From NCBI GenBank assembly GCA_900471515.1, contig UCFC01000015.1, forward strand, positions 248,001 to 312,000: a stretch of DNA of 64,000 nt. The letters are read 5' to 3'. Within the stretch, counting starts at the first letter, position 1; each line of letters begins with the position of its first letter. The stretch is from Hyphomicrobiales bacterium. Lineage in GTDB: Bacteria > Pseudomonadota > Alphaproteobacteria > Rhizobiales > Rhizobiaceae. Under the pieces are notes generated by a model. The model was not told the origin of the DNA. It did no database searches and saw nothing but the letters and a program-made list of their open reading frames with translations. Below, piece by piece: positions 45,401-55,220 of the stretch. The position numbers were made by a program, and so were the translations under genes.

Positions 45401-45829
45401 GCGGATTTGCCCAAGTGCCCAGGGCAGAGTCGAGATGGAAAACGTCTGGAAAATCGGATTGCCGTGCGGATCGAGCTCCAGGCTTGCAAAGCAGGTGTCT
45501 CCATCCAGGTCGCCTCGCTCCGCATCCTCGAAGTCCGCCATGCCGCCGGCAGGGCTGGCAAAGTTCCTGCTGGCCCTCGTCGTCTCCGATTTGCTGAAAA
45601 CGCCAAGGAAAAGCGTAAGCCCGGTGATCTCCTTGTGCTCGGGGACGACAGGCCGTCGCACGGCGGCACTGTCATCCTCGAGCGTTTCGGCATGCAGCCA
45701 AAACGCCGTCCTGTTTTCATCGCCCGCCGCCCGCCTGGAGAGATCGTAAGGGATGAAGAATTCGATCTTGTGCCAGAGGTCCAGGATCGCCAGCAGCCGC
45801 TCGCCTTCGCTACCTGTAGGAATCTGCAT
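42407..45829 (-). CDS. Large SF1 (Upf1-like) AAA/DEAD helicase of accessory type
   Basis: A 1140-residue ATP-dependent helicase. Start ATG 45829 gives the N-terminus MQIPTGSEGERLLAILDLWH, then IEFFIPYDLS; a TTG at 45898 is the alternative. Residues 1-330 are a domain I do not recognise, Walker A GPPGTGKTTLLRD is at about 356, a charged and partly coiled insert spans 530-720, Walker B is VFVDEAGQAVPQAA near 825, and motif VI NVALTRAQRRFHIVGD is near 1080. Motif order is that of SF1B helicases such as Upf1/Dna2. Such solitary large helicases are common in defence islands and often have HEPN or nuclease partners. The next gene upstream is HEPN-like, so a defence role is plausible but unproven. 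Confidence 0.88.
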   Translation of the reverse strand: MQIPTGSEGERLLAILDLWHKIEFFIPYDLSRRAAGDENRTAFWLHAETLEDDSAAVRRPVVPEHKEITGLTLFLGVFSKSETTRASRNFASPAGGMADFEDAERGDLDGDTCFASLELDPHGNPIFQTFSISTLPWALGQIREHGLAALSSEAFADGKKRLQELLGNFQAQRRLSHQPSEEGDNQPLAPAEILALHALLCEWAGFVPDSGKPIALVEIRYRDKPSKPTVKLLPAPPEHGAAGDDDHDEEDITPDQEIGILNSFFIEDIERAMDCVRSGAVPEPLRRYLTPLAPGARIDLYTEAGRRALIRSLHPRNLNTGRWLAETHHAMSLMQQFAINTALETLSDTGLFSVNGPPGTGKTTLLRDIFADNIVRRARALAALRTARDAFDDASRKIRFRDGSEASISNLDTSLTGFEMVVASSNNTAVENISRDLPKQSSITKGKSFGYLQTVAHKIAAQKDNGSFTALDDETRPWGLIACALGKSGNRRAFKERFAFMPAKDKDKAKPGWSGPDMPQTIWEWRTSYRGPTFAEAGRRFRDADEAVRSMIDEYGQLADLHGEIATTSPDAFCGPARRAVETAEAAVLLAQDRYAAAESQLLAIRAELARLREEERLLDRSTPAWWKRMLPSSDNQEHRKNIKSNAREQIALRRTLGGCERDLAGKHRPALEKALQERERAKRDLNARQKAWDEKSARFEELRQRLGGPALPVDLDDLETDRLQIEGLWHSDRLADLRSTLLEEALTLHEAWLAEVSKPGGGFGGNIVAITKLLSGNVPDDAADVLPIWQSLFMIVPVISTTFASLARQFAGLGPASIGWVFVDEAGQAVPQAAVGALMRARRLMAIGDPLQIEPVFTLPGALIRSLCRLSPHTRTETYSPNHASVQTLADAANRYGTALPSEDGNGLWIGSPLRVHRRCIDPMFSIANRIAYRDKMVFGLKERQPAGDAWPFYGDSAWIDVRGKVVGRQRVPEQIDFVVDVLTATYLRDGVLPDLYVISPFKEIKNALKTALERAVWIDAAGSRTSPPQLKKWLKDRIGTVHTFQGKERDTVFMVLGADREHAGAAAWASSKPNLLNVALTRAQRRFHIVGDRGFWETMPYFREVAGALEPVSAQDFLHALRSAPPVVETSARRDGSF

Positions 45830-45954
45830 GGCGTCTCTCTGAGCGGATATATTCGCTAGGTTTTCTATCAACGATGACCCGTCCGGAAAAGCCGGCAATG
45901 TTGCGGCCTCGGCGTCAGGATCCGGCGAATAGTATCAGCAAGAGAGTTGAGGAG

Positions 45955-45979
45955 TTGGCTGGGGAGGCTGGAGCCGGAC
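45955..45979. other. Degraded copy of the tRNA-Gln 3' end (putative att site)
   Basis: TTGGCTGGGGA at 45955-45965 is identical to 48366-48376, which spans the 3' end of tRNA-Gln. In a 25-base ungapped alignment 20 positions match (CTGGA and CG..AC follow). With an integrase fragment next to the tRNA this reads as the far attachment site of a small integrated element. Some of the match could be chance because the core is G-rich. Confidence 0.5.
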
Positions 45980-46026
45980 AGGCGTTCCTGAATCCCATTT
46001 ACTTTCAATGTGTTGTTCGATGTCGC

Positions 46027-46065
46027 GTCAACAATGTGGGGGTGTTTTGTGGGGGTGTCAACAAT
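46027..46065. repeat. Paired direct repeats near the putative att site
   Basis: GTCAACAAT occurs at 46027-46035 and 46057-46065; between them TGTGGGGGTGT occurs twice (46035-46045 and 46048-46058). The block lies 50 bases inside the putative element end. It fits arm-type recombinase or excisionase sites, or an iteron-like array. Confidence 0.6.
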
Positions 46066-46772
46066 TAGGTTTCTCGAAGGAAATCGCAAGTCGCCAGCGT
46101 GGCTCTGGCCACCTCTTCTATGAAGGCATCCAACCTGATTCCGCTCTGTCGTACCCGTTCCGCCCATTCTTTCGACAGCCGTCGATAATCGGCGTTATGC
46201 TCCCTCCGCCATCCGGTGTCTTTTCTGGATGCCGCAATTGACTCCGTTAGGAAGATTCTGTCGAGTGCTAGGTCCTCGAACCGCCCGTGATGATGGATTC
46301 CGTTCCTCGCGCGAATCTCTGAATCGAAGGCACGCTCGAACTGCTTGATGAAGGGGCCCACCTCTATCTTGTATTGCGGCGCGGCGACCTTCAGAGCGTT
46401 GAAGTGCTTCTTCAATCTCTCTTTCATTTCGTAGAATCTGCTGAAATACATTTCACATATATTCGTGAGATGGTCAAATTTACTTACTTCATTGTTTCGG
46501 AAAGGGTGGTTACGAAAGTAATACTCGGTTTGCTTCAGGACATTTAATGTCTGATATACTCCAAGATACGTCATGATGACATCATGCTGGATCTCGATTT
46601 CATTTGGAAATGCGAAGTCTCCGGGAGACTCTCTAGTAAAAAATGGGTCGTCATAATATAGGGTATGATTAAATCGTTTGCGGCGATGTTCTTTCCAGCC
46701 GGGATGTTGTTCAAGGGTTCCCATCCACTTGCCAATGGCCTTGGACATCAGAATTACAGACGTGTCGCTCAT
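46065..46772 (-). CDS. HEPN-like protein (possible RNase) of accessory origin
   Basis: A 235-residue soluble, mainly helical protein. Near residues 156-161 it has RNGIHH, matching the HEPN ribonuclease signature RNxxxH, inside a helix-rich context (FERAFDSEIRARNGIHHHGR). The start at 46772 is the best in-frame ATG, with a weak ribosome site; the frame is open to 46832. Base composition is visibly AT-richer than the neighbours (for example 46441-46680), a sign of transfer. It lies inside the putative tRNA-Gln element, directly upstream of the helicase gene on the same strand. Possible roles are toxin, abortive infection or a HEPN-fold scaffold; no antitoxin is obvious. Confidence 0.65.
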   Translation of the reverse strand: MSDTSVILMSKAIGKWMGTLEQHPGWKEHRRKRFNHTLYYDDPFFTRESPGDFAFPNEIEIQHDVIMTYLGVYQTLNVLKQTEYYFRNHPFRNNEVSKFDHLTNICEMYFSRFYEMKERLKKHFNALKVAAPQYKIEVGPFIKQFERAFDSEIRARNGIHHHGRFEDLALDRIFLTESIAASRKDTGWRREHNADYRRLSKEWAERVRQSGIRLDAFIEEVARATLATCDFLRET

Positions 46773-46853
46773 CCGAAAGCACCTGTTGATTCGCGTTCCG
46801 GATAGCATCGCACCTATCGGCGCTTGACGCATTCGCGCCGACGACTGATCATA

Positions 46854-46897
46854 GAAAAACCGCCGTCAACGGGCTCGCAACCCTCGGGCGGTTTTTC
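46854..46897. terminator. Bidirectional terminator inside the accessory element
   Basis: Perfect 11-bp stem GAAAAACCGCC / GGCGGTTTTTC with a long loop. A- and T-runs on the two sides allow termination in either direction. It separates the HEPN-like gene from the primase remnant. Confidence 0.8.
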
Positions 46898-46961
46898 TTG
46901 GAGAATGTTCTCAAATGTTGAACGACATTGCCGACATTGTAAAGTCACCGTTGACGGCTGA

Positions 46962-47460
46962 GTGACCGCCCGGCTGGGTTATATCCCGGCCGCGAACGAA
47001 CCGAACCTTCTTTTTAAGAATCAAATTGTTGACAACGCTCCTCAGAGTACGGCGGCGGCAACTTTTCGCTTCAACTACGGCGCTTTCGGAGCCCGGGAGC
47101 ATCTCGAAAATCTCCATCCTTACAACGGTCGTCCCGGCGGCATCCGGAACGGAGTCATCAGCTTCGCGCAGCGCGTGCGCGATGGCAGCGGCAAGCCGTG
47201 GCGAGAATGGACTGCCCGCGCTGGCTCCTGTGCGGTTGATGAGGCTGAACGCCTGCTTCGTCAGGACAATCGTGCCGACCTTTACGTGTCGCAGGCAGCA
47301 TTCGGTAGATGGCGATCGATTTCCGATCTGACGGCACTCGGTGCCTGCTATGCCGACCTAGACTATCACAACGTGCCAAGGTGGCGGGGCAAGGCTCCGG
47401 CTGACGTTGCGGGGGCAGTTCTCGGTCATCTGGAAGAGGCCATGTTGCCGCATCCCTCCT
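46962..47460 (+). pseudogene. Truncated primase/replication-protein-like gene
   Basis: About 166 residues from GTG 46962. The pattern NRADLYVSQAAFGRWRSISD, LTALGACYADLDYHNVPRW and a following LPHPSY is like the N-terminal half of archaeo-eukaryotic-primase-type replication proteins carried by integrated elements. In those proteins the acidic DLD is catalytic and a PSx...SGRGL segment follows. Here the frame runs into sequence antisense to the integrase at about 47460, so the C-terminal part is lost. The assignment is by motif only. Confidence 0.5.
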
Positions 47461-48208
47461 ATAATGGCGGCATCGTTTTCAAGGGGGCGACGACCTCGAT
47501 AAACGCAGGCTGTGGTGTCGAAGCCGGACCGCCTGTGAGTTCGCTCAGGTCACGATCGGCGAGGACATGCCGTTCCGCGACGTCAAAGAGAGCTTCTGCC
47601 CGGCCGCTGAAATAGGCCTTCATGGCCTTTTCCTCGTTGAGCGGGTGGGAACTGATTTCGAAGAGGTGCATCAACCTTCGAATGCCCTCTTTGAAGCCGC
47701 GCGAGTTCGCCTCTTGGAGAAGTTCGAGGCAGTTCGAGTTGATCGCAAAGACGTGGGAGGCGGGAACCCCGTTTTGCCTGAGGTAGGCTAAGCCGCGGCA
47801 ATTGTCCTTGAGCGTCAAGTGATGGGTGATGCCGAACATACCGAGCAATCGATAGGCCCATCCATTTTCCAGATCCATTTCCAGCTCTGAAATGTCGGCG
47901 GGACGGCCATAGCGCCGCGCCACGATCGAGACATCTTCCAGATGCATGAGCATCATGTCTCGTTCGTGTTCGCAAAGCTTTTGGAGTTGCGCCTTGGACA
48001 TGGGTTCCTTCTGCTTCAACTTCAGTTCGGCGACTAGCAAGTTCAGCTTGCGGCCGATCGCCTGCGCTTTCTTATGATCAGAACAGTGAAGGCTCAATGA
48101 AAGCCGGCTGCCTGGTTGGCATTGCCCGAAGGCGCTTGGGACGCGTGCACGCCAATAGAAGATATTGCCGCGGCGGGTAAGATTCTCGACGTCGTGGCGG
48201 ACCGCCAT
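47459..48208 (-). pseudogene. Truncated tyrosine-recombinase (integrase), N-terminal part
   Basis: A 249-residue fragment. The start MAVRHDVENLTRRGNIFYWR and VPSAFGQCQPGSRLSLSLHC is the N-terminal DUF6538 domain of many proteobacterial integrases. The rest is the SAM-like core-binding region (EEKAMKAYFSGRAEALFDVA). The catalytic domain (R...HxxR...Y) is missing; the frame stops at TAG 47459 at the same place where the convergent primase-like gene is cut. The gene starts 158 bases from the 3' end of tRNA-Gln, the classic integrase position. It should be inactive. Confidence 0.75.
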
Positions 48209-48366
48209 GAGGTTGTTGCCCTTGCCTGCCACCGGCGACGCCACTGCGCATATTCCGCGTGGGCATCACCTGTGGGCACCAGTTCTGGGCATCAGGTCGC
48301 CAATGATGCCAAAACGATATCCGGCACGACTGGAAAATAAAGGAATTAAGGGCTTTTAGGGAGAAT

Positions 48367-48440
48367 TGGCTGGGGAACCTGGATTCGAACCAAGATCGAC
48401 GGAGTCAGAGTCCGCTGTTCTACCATTGAACTATTCCCCA
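48367..48440 (-). tRNA. tRNA-Gln (CTG)
   Basis: A 74-base cloverleaf with TGGGGAA / TTCCCCA acceptor, D arm AGTTCAATGGTAGAACA, anticodon loop CTCTGAC (reads CAG), T arm with GGTTCGAATCC, G73 and encoded CCA. Its 3' end faces the integrase remnant and is the likely integration target. Confidence 0.97.
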
Positions 48441-48685
48441 GCAGCTGCGAACCGCACCGGTTCGGCTGGTGTGCGGCGCTTATAAACAAAAGCGGGCGGA
48501 ATGCAAATACCCGTTTTGAAAAAATTCCATCCTGCCAATCCGGGTGAAAATTGAACGGCTAAAATCCGGAATCAAAAAGAATTTGGTGATTTCGTCGCTC
48601 GCTGATATTCTCGCGCCAACGCAAAAATCGAATGAGCGCCTGCTGCATACCTTTCCGGACTTGCGCGGCGCGGTGGAAAACGAAC

Positions 48686-50239
48686 GTGGAAGACCCCGAG
48701 GGCGGCGCAAAGCCGCAATTTGACGGGGCGTCGGCGGCAGGGCGCAGGGACGGCAAGAAGTCCAGGCGCCGCAAGGGCAAGCGCGGCGGGCAATCCCGCA
48801 GCGCCGCTCATCCCGCTTCGCATGATCTTGCCGGCCATGCCGGCGAGGCTGCGCGCCCGAAGGACGATCCGGAAAGCCCGGCCCGTAAGCGCAAGCGCCG
48901 CCGTCGCGGTGGGCGTGGCGCATCTCAATCCGATAGTTCCGCCCAGTCGCAGCCTGTGGTTCAGGCCGCCGGTCACAGCCATGCTCCGCGCCCGGAGGGT
49001 GATTCGTCCTCCAGCCGCCGCAACCGGCGCAAACATCGCAGCAAGCGCGGCCTGCAGGGCCGGCCGCTGGCTCCGGTGCAGGCGCCGCCGTCCGCGCGGC
49101 CGGAGCAGCGCGCCGAAGCCCCTTCGCGCGCTCTGCTCCGCGAGGGGCAGGATGCCGATGCGGGCCATCGCCGAAACCGCCAGCCGGGTCATGACGAGGA
49201 GCGGGCCGCCGGCGATCATCCCTGGCCGGACGAACTTTATGCCGCGCTCGATCTCGGCACCAACAATTGCCGCCTGCTGATCGCCCAGCCGACGCGCCCC
49301 GGCCAGTTTCGCGTCGTCGATGCCTTCTCGCGCATCGTGCGTCTCGGCGAGGGGCTTGCCGCCAGCGGCAGGCTGTCCGACGAGGCGATGGAGCGCGCGA
49401 TCGATGCGCTTCGCATCTGCGCCTCCAAGCTTCGCAACCGCGAAATCCGCCGCATGCGGCTGATCGCCACCGAAGCCTGCCGGCAGGCGGCCAATGGCGA
49501 GGAATTCCTGCAGCGGGTCGTGACCGAGACCGGGCTGGAACTGGAAATCATCGACCGGGAGACCGAGGCGCGGCTGGCCGTTTCCGGCTGCTCGTCGCTG
49601 GTCGGGCGCGAGGCGCGCTCTGTCGTGCTGTTCGATATCGGCGGCGGCTCCTCGGAAATCGCCGTCATCCGTATCGGCGACAACCGCTTCGCCCGCCTCG
49701 CCAACCACATCACCCACTGGACCTCGCTTCCCGTCGGCGTGGTCACGCTGTCGGAACGCCATGGCGGCCGCGATGTGACACCCGATGTTTTCGAGGGCAT
49801 GGTGCGCGAAGTCGCCGGCATGCTGTCGGCGTTCGATTGCCCGGAAATCGAAATTGCCGAGGATGGCGATTTCCATCTGATCGGCACCTCGGGCACGGTG
49901 ACGACGCTTGCCGGCGTGCATCTTGACCTGCCGCGTTACGATCGCCGCAAGGTCGACGGCATATGGCTGTCGGATGACGAGGTCTCCGCCATGCAGGCGA
50001 AGCTTCTTTCCTGGAATTTCGAAAGCCGCGCCGCCAATCCCTGTATCGGGCCGGACCGCGCCGATCTGGTTCTGGCCGGCTGCGCCATTCTGGAGGCGAT
50101 CCGCCGCCGCTGGCCGAGCCCGCGCATGCGGGTTGCCGATCGCGGCTTGAGGGAAGGGCTGCTCACCGACATGATGGCCGATGACGGCGTCTGGCGGCGG
50201 CACCGCAGCCGCCGCGGCCAGCGGGGTAACAAGGGGTAG
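48686..50239 (+). CDS. gppA: Ppx/GppA phosphatase with long basic N-terminal extension
   Basis: Exopolyphosphatase / guanosine pentaphosphate phosphatase of about 517 residues. I place the start at GTG 48686 (GGAAAA upstream, product begins [20 protein letters not shown]). The first 180 residues are disordered and strongly basic ([41 protein letters not shown]). The ASKHA domain follows: [29 protein letters not shown] and [14 protein letters not shown]. It lacks the C-terminal HD-like domain of E. coli GppA. It is joined by a 2-base gap to rlmE, so the basic tail may bind RNA or polyphosphate (inference). Confidence 0.93.
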   Translation: MEDPEGGAKPQFDGASAAGRRDGKKSRRRKGKRGGQSRSAAHPASHDLAGHAGEAARPKDDPESPARKRKRRRRGGRGASQSDSSAQSQPVVQAAGHSHAPRPEGDSSSSRRNRRKHRSKRGLQGRPLAPVQAPPSARPEQRAEAPSRALLREGQDADAGHRRNRQPGHDEERAAGDHPWPDELYAALDLGTNNCRLLIAQPTRPGQFRVVDAFSRIVRLGEGLAASGRLSDEAMERAIDALRICASKLRNREIRRMRLIATEACRQAANGEEFLQRVVTETGLELEIIDRETEARLAVSGCSSLVGREARSVVLFDIGGGSSEIAVIRIGDNRFARLANHITHWTSLPVGVVTLSERHGGRDVTPDVFEGMVREVAGMLSAFDCPEIEIAEDGDFHLIGTSGTVTTLAGVHLDLPRYDRRKVDGIWLSDDEVSAMQAKLLSWNFESRAANPCIGPDRADLVLAGCAILEAIRRRWPSPRMRVADRGLREGLLTDMMADDGVWRRHRSRRGQRGNKG

Positions 50240-50241
50240 GC

Positions 50242-50946
50242 ATGACCAAGGCACCGATCGGCCGCAAGCTCGGCCAACGCGTCAAGAAGAAGAAGCTGAA
50301 GGCTTCCTCCCGCCAGTGGCTGCAGCGCCATATCAACGATCCCTATGTGCAGCGCGCGCAGCTCGAAGGCTATCGCGCCCGCGCGGCTTTCAAGCTGCTG
50401 GAGATCGACGAGAAATACAACATCCTGAAGGGCGCCAAGCGCATCATCGATCTGGGCGCCGCGCCCGGCAGCTGGTCGCAGATCGCCGCCAAGGTGACGG
50501 GGTCGACGGACGAGGATATCCGCGTGGCCGCGATCGACTTTCTGGAAATGGCGCAGCTTCCGGGCGTGAAGATCCTCCAGCTCGACTTTCTCGATCCTAC
50601 CGCACCCGAAAAGCTGATGGAGGCCGTCGGCGGCACGCCCGATCTGGTGATTTCCGATATGGCCGCCCCCACGACCGGCCACCACCGCACAGACCATCTG
50701 CGCACCATGCATCTTTGCGAGGTCGCCGCCCATTTCGCGATCGAGGTGCTGGGCGAGGGCGGGCATTTCCTCGCCAAGACCTTTCAGGGTGGCACCGAGC
50801 GCGATCTGCTCGCCATGCTGAAACAGCATTTCCGCCAGGTCGTGCATGTCAAGCCGGCCTCTTCGCGCGCCGAATCGGTGGAGATGTTCCTGCTGGCGAA
50901 AGGCTTCAAGGGCCGCAAGGCCGAAGCGGCGCCCGAGAGCGCCTGA
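50242..50946 (+). CDS. rlmE: 23S rRNA 2'-O-ribose U2552 methyltransferase
   Basis: FtsJ/RrmJ family SAM methyltransferase acting on U2552 of the ribosomal A loop. It has 234 residues. SAM motif [20 protein letters not shown], catalytic Asp in [17 protein letters not shown] and the Lys of [12 protein letters not shown] are present. The N-terminus is basic ([20 protein letters not shown]), suited to rRNA contact. It is translationally close (2 bases) to gppA, an arrangement conserved in many Rhizobiales as far as I recall. Confidence 0.95.
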   Translation: MTKAPIGRKLGQRVKKKKLKASSRQWLQRHINDPYVQRAQLEGYRARAAFKLLEIDEKYNILKGAKRIIDLGAAPGSWSQIAAKVTGSTDEDIRVAAIDFLEMAQLPGVKILQLDFLDPTAPEKLMEAVGGTPDLVISDMAAPTTGHHRTDHLRTMHLCEVAAHFAIEVLGEGGHFLAKTFQGGTERDLLAMLKQHFRQVVHVKPASSRAESVEMFLLAKGFKGRKAEAAPESA

Positions 50947-50973
50947 TCTGTTCGCAAGGCAGAAGAGCGGCCT

Positions 50974-52395
50974 TTATTTGACCGGTTGCTGCTCGGCATT
51001 GATCGCCGGCGGCACCTGCTTGGCGCGGTGGCCGGAAACGGAGGCCCCGGCATCCTTGGCCATGCGCACAAAGGGGATGGTGGCAAGCACCGTCAGGCCG
51101 GCAATGACGAAGAAGGCGATGTGGAAATCGACGATCTGCAGCTCGGCGCCGCGCAGATAGATCGACGTTTCCAGGATCGACGCGGCAACGGCAACGCCGA
51201 GCGCGAGGCTCACCTGCTGCATGACGGAGGCCATGGAGGTCGCCTGGCTTGCCTGCGCATCGTCGATATCGGCAAAGGCCAGCGCGTTGACGCCGGTGAA
51301 CATGAAGGAGCGCGAGAAGCCGCCGAGCAGCAGCACGCCGATGATGAGCAGATGCGGCGTGTCCGGCGTGAAGAGGCCGGTAACGGCTGTGACGACCGTC
51401 GTCACCGCGCCGGCGCACAGAAGCGTGGTGCGGAAGCCGATCGCCTTGTAGACGCGGCGCGCGATGAACTTTGTGGTAATGGCGCCGATCGCGCCGGAAA
51501 AGGTGATCAGGCCGGACTGGAAGGGCGTCAGCCCGAAGCCGAGCTGCAGCATCAGCGGCGTCAGGAAAGGCATGGCGCCGACGCAGATGCGAAACAGCGT
51601 GCCGCCGCTGGTCGAGGCGCGGAAGGTCGAATTCTTGAACAGGTTCAGGTCGAGGATCGGTGTCGGGTAGCGCCTGGCATGGCGCACGTAAAGCACGCCG
51701 CAGATGATGCCGATGGCCGTGGCCGAGATGCCGATGATCGGCGGCAGCGCCGGAAGGCTGACGACCGACAGGCCGAAGACGACGCCGGCAGCGGCAAGGC
51801 TGGTCAGGATGAAACCGTTGAAATCGAGCTTCGGCGGCGCCGTCGCCTCGATTTCCGGCAGGAAGATGGTCGCCAGCCACACGCCGATGACGCCGACCGG
51901 CACGTTGATCAGGAAGATCCAGTGCCAGCTGAAATAGGTGGTGATGAAGCCGCCGAGCGGCGGGCCGGCAAGCGGGCCGACAAGGGCGGGAATCGTCAAG
52001 AGCGCCATGGCCGAAACCAGTTCGCTCTTCTGCGTGGTGCGCACCAGCACGAGGCGCCCGACCGGCGTCATCATCGCGCCGCCCATGCCCTGCAGGAAGC
52101 GCGCGAAGACGAATTCGACAAGGCTGGAGGAGAAGGCACAGAAGATGGAGCCGACGACGAAGACGCAGATCGCCACGCGGAAGATTTTCTTGGCGCCGAA
52201 ACGGTCCGCCATCCAGCCGCTGATGGGAATGAACACCGCCAGCGCCACCATATAGGACGTGAGCGCCAGTTTCAGGGTGATCGGCCCGACGTGCAGATCG
52301 GCCGCGATTGCCGGCAGGGCCGTCGAGATCACGGTCGAATCCATCTGTTCCATGAAAAGGGCAACAGCAAGGATCAGGGGGACAATGCGGTTCAT
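50974..52395 (-). CDS. MFS multidrug efflux transporter, DHA2 (EmrB/QacA) type
   Basis: A 473-residue proton-driven exporter with about 14 membrane helices. The start at 52395 begins directly with helix 1 (MNRIVPLILAVALFMEQMDS). The DHA2 motif A (GWMADRFGAKKIFRVAI) and the motif C region (VGPLAGPPLGGFITTYFSWH) are clear. No EmrA-type adaptor or dedicated regulator is adjacent, so it works alone in the inner membrane; substrate unknown. It is convergent with rlmE (27 bases). Confidence 0.92.
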   Translation of the reverse strand: MNRIVPLILAVALFMEQMDSTVISTALPAIAADLHVGPITLKLALTSYMVALAVFIPISGWMADRFGAKKIFRVAICVFVVGSIFCAFSSSLVEFVFARFLQGMGGAMMTPVGRLVLVRTTQKSELVSAMALLTIPALVGPLAGPPLGGFITTYFSWHWIFLINVPVGVIGVWLATIFLPEIEATAPPKLDFNGFILTSLAAAGVVFGLSVVSLPALPPIIGISATAIGIICGVLYVRHARRYPTPILDLNLFKNSTFRASTSGGTLFRICVGAMPFLTPLMLQLGFGLTPFQSGLITFSGAIGAITTKFIARRVYKAIGFRTTLLCAGAVTTVVTAVTGLFTPDTPHLLIIGVLLLGGFSRSFMFTGVNALAFADIDDAQASQATSMASVMQQVSLALGVAVAASILETSIYLRGAELQIVDFHIAFFVIAGLTVLATIPFVRMAKDAGASVSGHRAKQVPPAINAEQQPVK

Positions 52396-52717
52396 AGGCG
52401 ATTGCCTTGATGGGGGCGGAAAGGGCGCGGAAGGCCCGTGCTGTGTAGTCCCAGTTGTCGGCTGTGCCAATCCCCCAATCGGGTTCCATTACAAGTTTGG
52501 ATCACGACTGCGTGAGACGGCTTGCTCGACACTTTCGCCTCTCATGATTGACATATGCTTACCTGGCCGGGGCCAGAAATCGGCCGAATCCTATCGGTGG
52601 GCGTGCGGCGACGCACCGCACAGCGTCGAGCATGGATATGCCGTTCGTTTCCTCGAGAAGCAGGGGACCGGTTATCGCTTCGTGCCGAAGGCCTGTCAGT
52701 TCGGTATTTGAACCAGA

Positions 52718-52760
52718 CATGTCGCGCAAAACTGCGCAGCGGTTTTGCGGCAACGATATG
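52718..52760. repeat. Copy of the CGCAAAA palindromic repeat
   Basis: CATGTCG, CGCAAAA, centre CTGCGCAGCGG, TTTTGCG, then CGATATG. The outer arms (CATGTCG / CGATATG) pair with one mismatch. Same family as at 14339 and 41608. Confidence 0.8.
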
Positions 52761-52792
52761 CGGCACGTTCAATCTGCATAGCTGCCATACCG

Positions 52793-52813
52793 AGCCCGGC
52801 GGCCAGCCGGGCT
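52793..52813 (+). terminator. Orphan terminator hairpin before guaB
   Basis: Perfect stem AGCCCGGC / GCCGGGCT with a GGCCA loop, followed by ATTTTGCTATTT. It sits 130 bases before guaB. Confidence 0.65.
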
Positions 52814-52931
52814 ATTTTGCTATTTCCTTCCTGTCATAGACGTGTTACCAGCCCTCGCCAACTTCCATAAACTCATGCACACCGCCGGTGCGGACGATTC
52901 GTACCGGGTGGGGCGCATTTTTCTTTCTTGA

Positions 52932-54428
<1,497 letters not shown>

Positions 54429-54430
54429 CC

Positions 54431-54979
54431 ATGAAGGCGGGCAGCGCAATTCCGTTGTGGATCATCGCGCTGCTCGCCGCCCTCTGCCTCGTCGTCCTCG
54501 GCTGGACGACCTTCGGCTTCACCATGCCCTTCGAGCATGAGACGGGCCAGGCGGTACTCGACACCTATTTCGCCGGTTACGACGAATCCGCCGTCTTCGA
54601 TATGCAGGCACTGCTCGATCAGAACGAAACGGCCAGCCGCATTCTCCGGGCCATGTATTTCGGTCCGGAACTCGTCTTTCCCGCCCTTTTGACGGCACTT
54701 CTGTTTCTGATTTTCCTGCGGCTCGGGCCGATCGAGACATGGCGCGGCCGCCAGGCGCCCCGCCTGCTCGGGCGCATCACCTATCTCCTGCCTTTCATCT
54801 ACGGCTTTGCGGATTACAGCGAAAACATCTCGAGCCTCCTTGCCTTCAGCGACAGCGGCGCTGCAGGCATTGCGGCGCAAATCCTGCCGTGGATGACCAA
54901 GCTGAAATTCGCAAGCCTTGCCGTCTGCGCCATTCTGATCGTGCGCGGCGCGCTTCTTGGCGGTTCGCGCGAAGGCTGA
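54431..54979 (+). CDS. Membrane protein of unknown function downstream of guaB
   Basis: A 182-residue protein with about four membrane helices: IPLWIIALLAALCLVVLGWT at the N-terminus, then ELVFPALLTALLFLIFLRLG, ITYLLPFIYGFADYSENISS and KLKFASLAVCAILIVRGALL. The loop between helices 1 and 2 (about 55 residues) is hydrophilic and probably periplasmic. I do not recognise a named family. It forms an operon with guaB (2-base gap). Confidence 0.82.
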   Translation: MKAGSAIPLWIIALLAALCLVVLGWTTFGFTMPFEHETGQAVLDTYFAGYDESAVFDMQALLDQNETASRILRAMYFGPELVFPALLTALLFLIFLRLGPIETWRGRQAPRLLGRITYLLPFIYGFADYSENISSLLAFSDSGAAGIAAQILPWMTKLKFASLAVCAILIVRGALLGGSREG

Positions 54980-55220
54980 TCGGTTGCTGCATTTTCCTTT
55001 TGCGCAATTGCCGGCGCAGGGCCTGGCTCTGCTGCGGCCAGCGCCACGCCGGCTGCGAGAGCCGTGCCGCAAGGAAATCCCCGCCTGCGAACATTCGAGC
55101 TTCATCGCCGGCGCCGAAATCTTCGCCGCTGGTGGCATCGCCGCAGGCCGCCTTGGCTCTGGCATCGGTCCGGTCTTTCCGCTACTGCTCCCCGCTGTCG
55201 CCGAAGGAGAGGAATGATCG

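Noticed and set aside
43343-45859. An 838-codon plus-strand frame opposite the helicase
   Set aside because: The minus strand carries ordered helicase motifs (Walker A, Walker B, motif VI); the plus-strand product has none.
45868-46167. A 99-codon minus-strand frame between the helicase and the HEPN-like gene
   Set aside because: It spans the putative att site, the repeats and the 3' end of the HEPN-like gene, has no ribosome site and no recognisable sequence.
47461-47615. C-terminal continuation of the primase-like frame
   Set aside because: From about 47461 the frame is antisense to the integrase fragment and changes to a Ser/Arg-rich composition, so it is not part of the original protein.
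54980-55220. Small genes between the guaB operon and the MAPEG gene
   Set aside because: Short frames on both strands have Arg/Ala-rich shadow-like products and no ribosome site.
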